Shown here piece after piece: positions 13,677 through 13,752 of a DNA stretch of 13,752 bases. Under the pieces are notes generated by a model, which was given only the letters and a program-made list of their open reading frames with translations, searched no databases and was not told the origin of the DNA. A program made the translations under genes and the position numbers. Position 1 is the first letter of the stretch; each line of letters begins with the position of its first letter. Source of the DNA: an uncultured Planctomycetaceae bacterium (GTDB lineage Bacteria > Planctomycetota > Planctomycetia > Pirellulales > Pirellulaceae); contig CAIYOB010000587.1 in the NCBI GenBank assembly GCA_903927685.1, positions 1-13,752 of the forward strand, in the 5' to 3' direction.

Positions 13677-13752
13677 GAAGTTCTGCCCCCGCGAGCGACG
13701 AGCGGAATCGTAAAGCTCCCCCAAAACGACAAGGATATTCATTTCGGGACAG

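Overview
The window is high-GC bacterial DNA that most resembles a planctomycete (Pirellulales/Gemmata-like). This rests on style, not on a search: GTG starts, Tat signals on enzymes, a eukaryote-like Ser/Thr kinase between housekeeping genes, and a conserved unknown protein of a type I associate with Planctomycetes. No rRNA, tRNA, CRISPR array, insertion sequence or transposase was recognised.

Left part (289-4409, + strand) is a compact housekeeping unit. It holds purH (last two steps of IMP synthesis), then a 381-aa non-RD protein kinase with a GTG start, then mnmE (tRNA wobble-uridine modification GTPase, also a GTG start). The gaps are 33 and 17 bases, so one transcript is likely.

Middle part (about 4410-11342) looks like accessory DNA. 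On the minus strand, read from right to left, it has a secreted GH16 glycosidase, a conserved unknown protein followed by a terminator hairpin, and then a four-gene unit: a small Cys-rich protein, a PhzF-fold isomerase, a P-loop polynucleotide-kinase-like protein and a Thg1-like 3'-5' RNA polymerase. The last two overlap and look like an RNA 5'-end repair pair. On the plus strand a truncated Tat-signal nucleoside-hydrolase-like fragment is coupled (TGATG) to an SdpI-family membrane protein. A DUF433/DUF5615 (VapBC45-like) toxin-antitoxin pair follows on the minus strand, with a palindromic operator candidate upstream. Scraps of decayed genes (a surface-protein Ig-like piece, a SnoaL-like piece) lie between the intact genes.

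Right part (11343-13676, minus strand) is one large gene: the two subunits of B12-dependent ethanolamine ammonia-lyase (EutB and EutC) in one polypeptide behind what looks like a good twin-arginine signal peptide. The EutB active-site residues are intact while the EutC half is divergent. With the kinase/Thg1-like operon, this is the most unusual content of the window.
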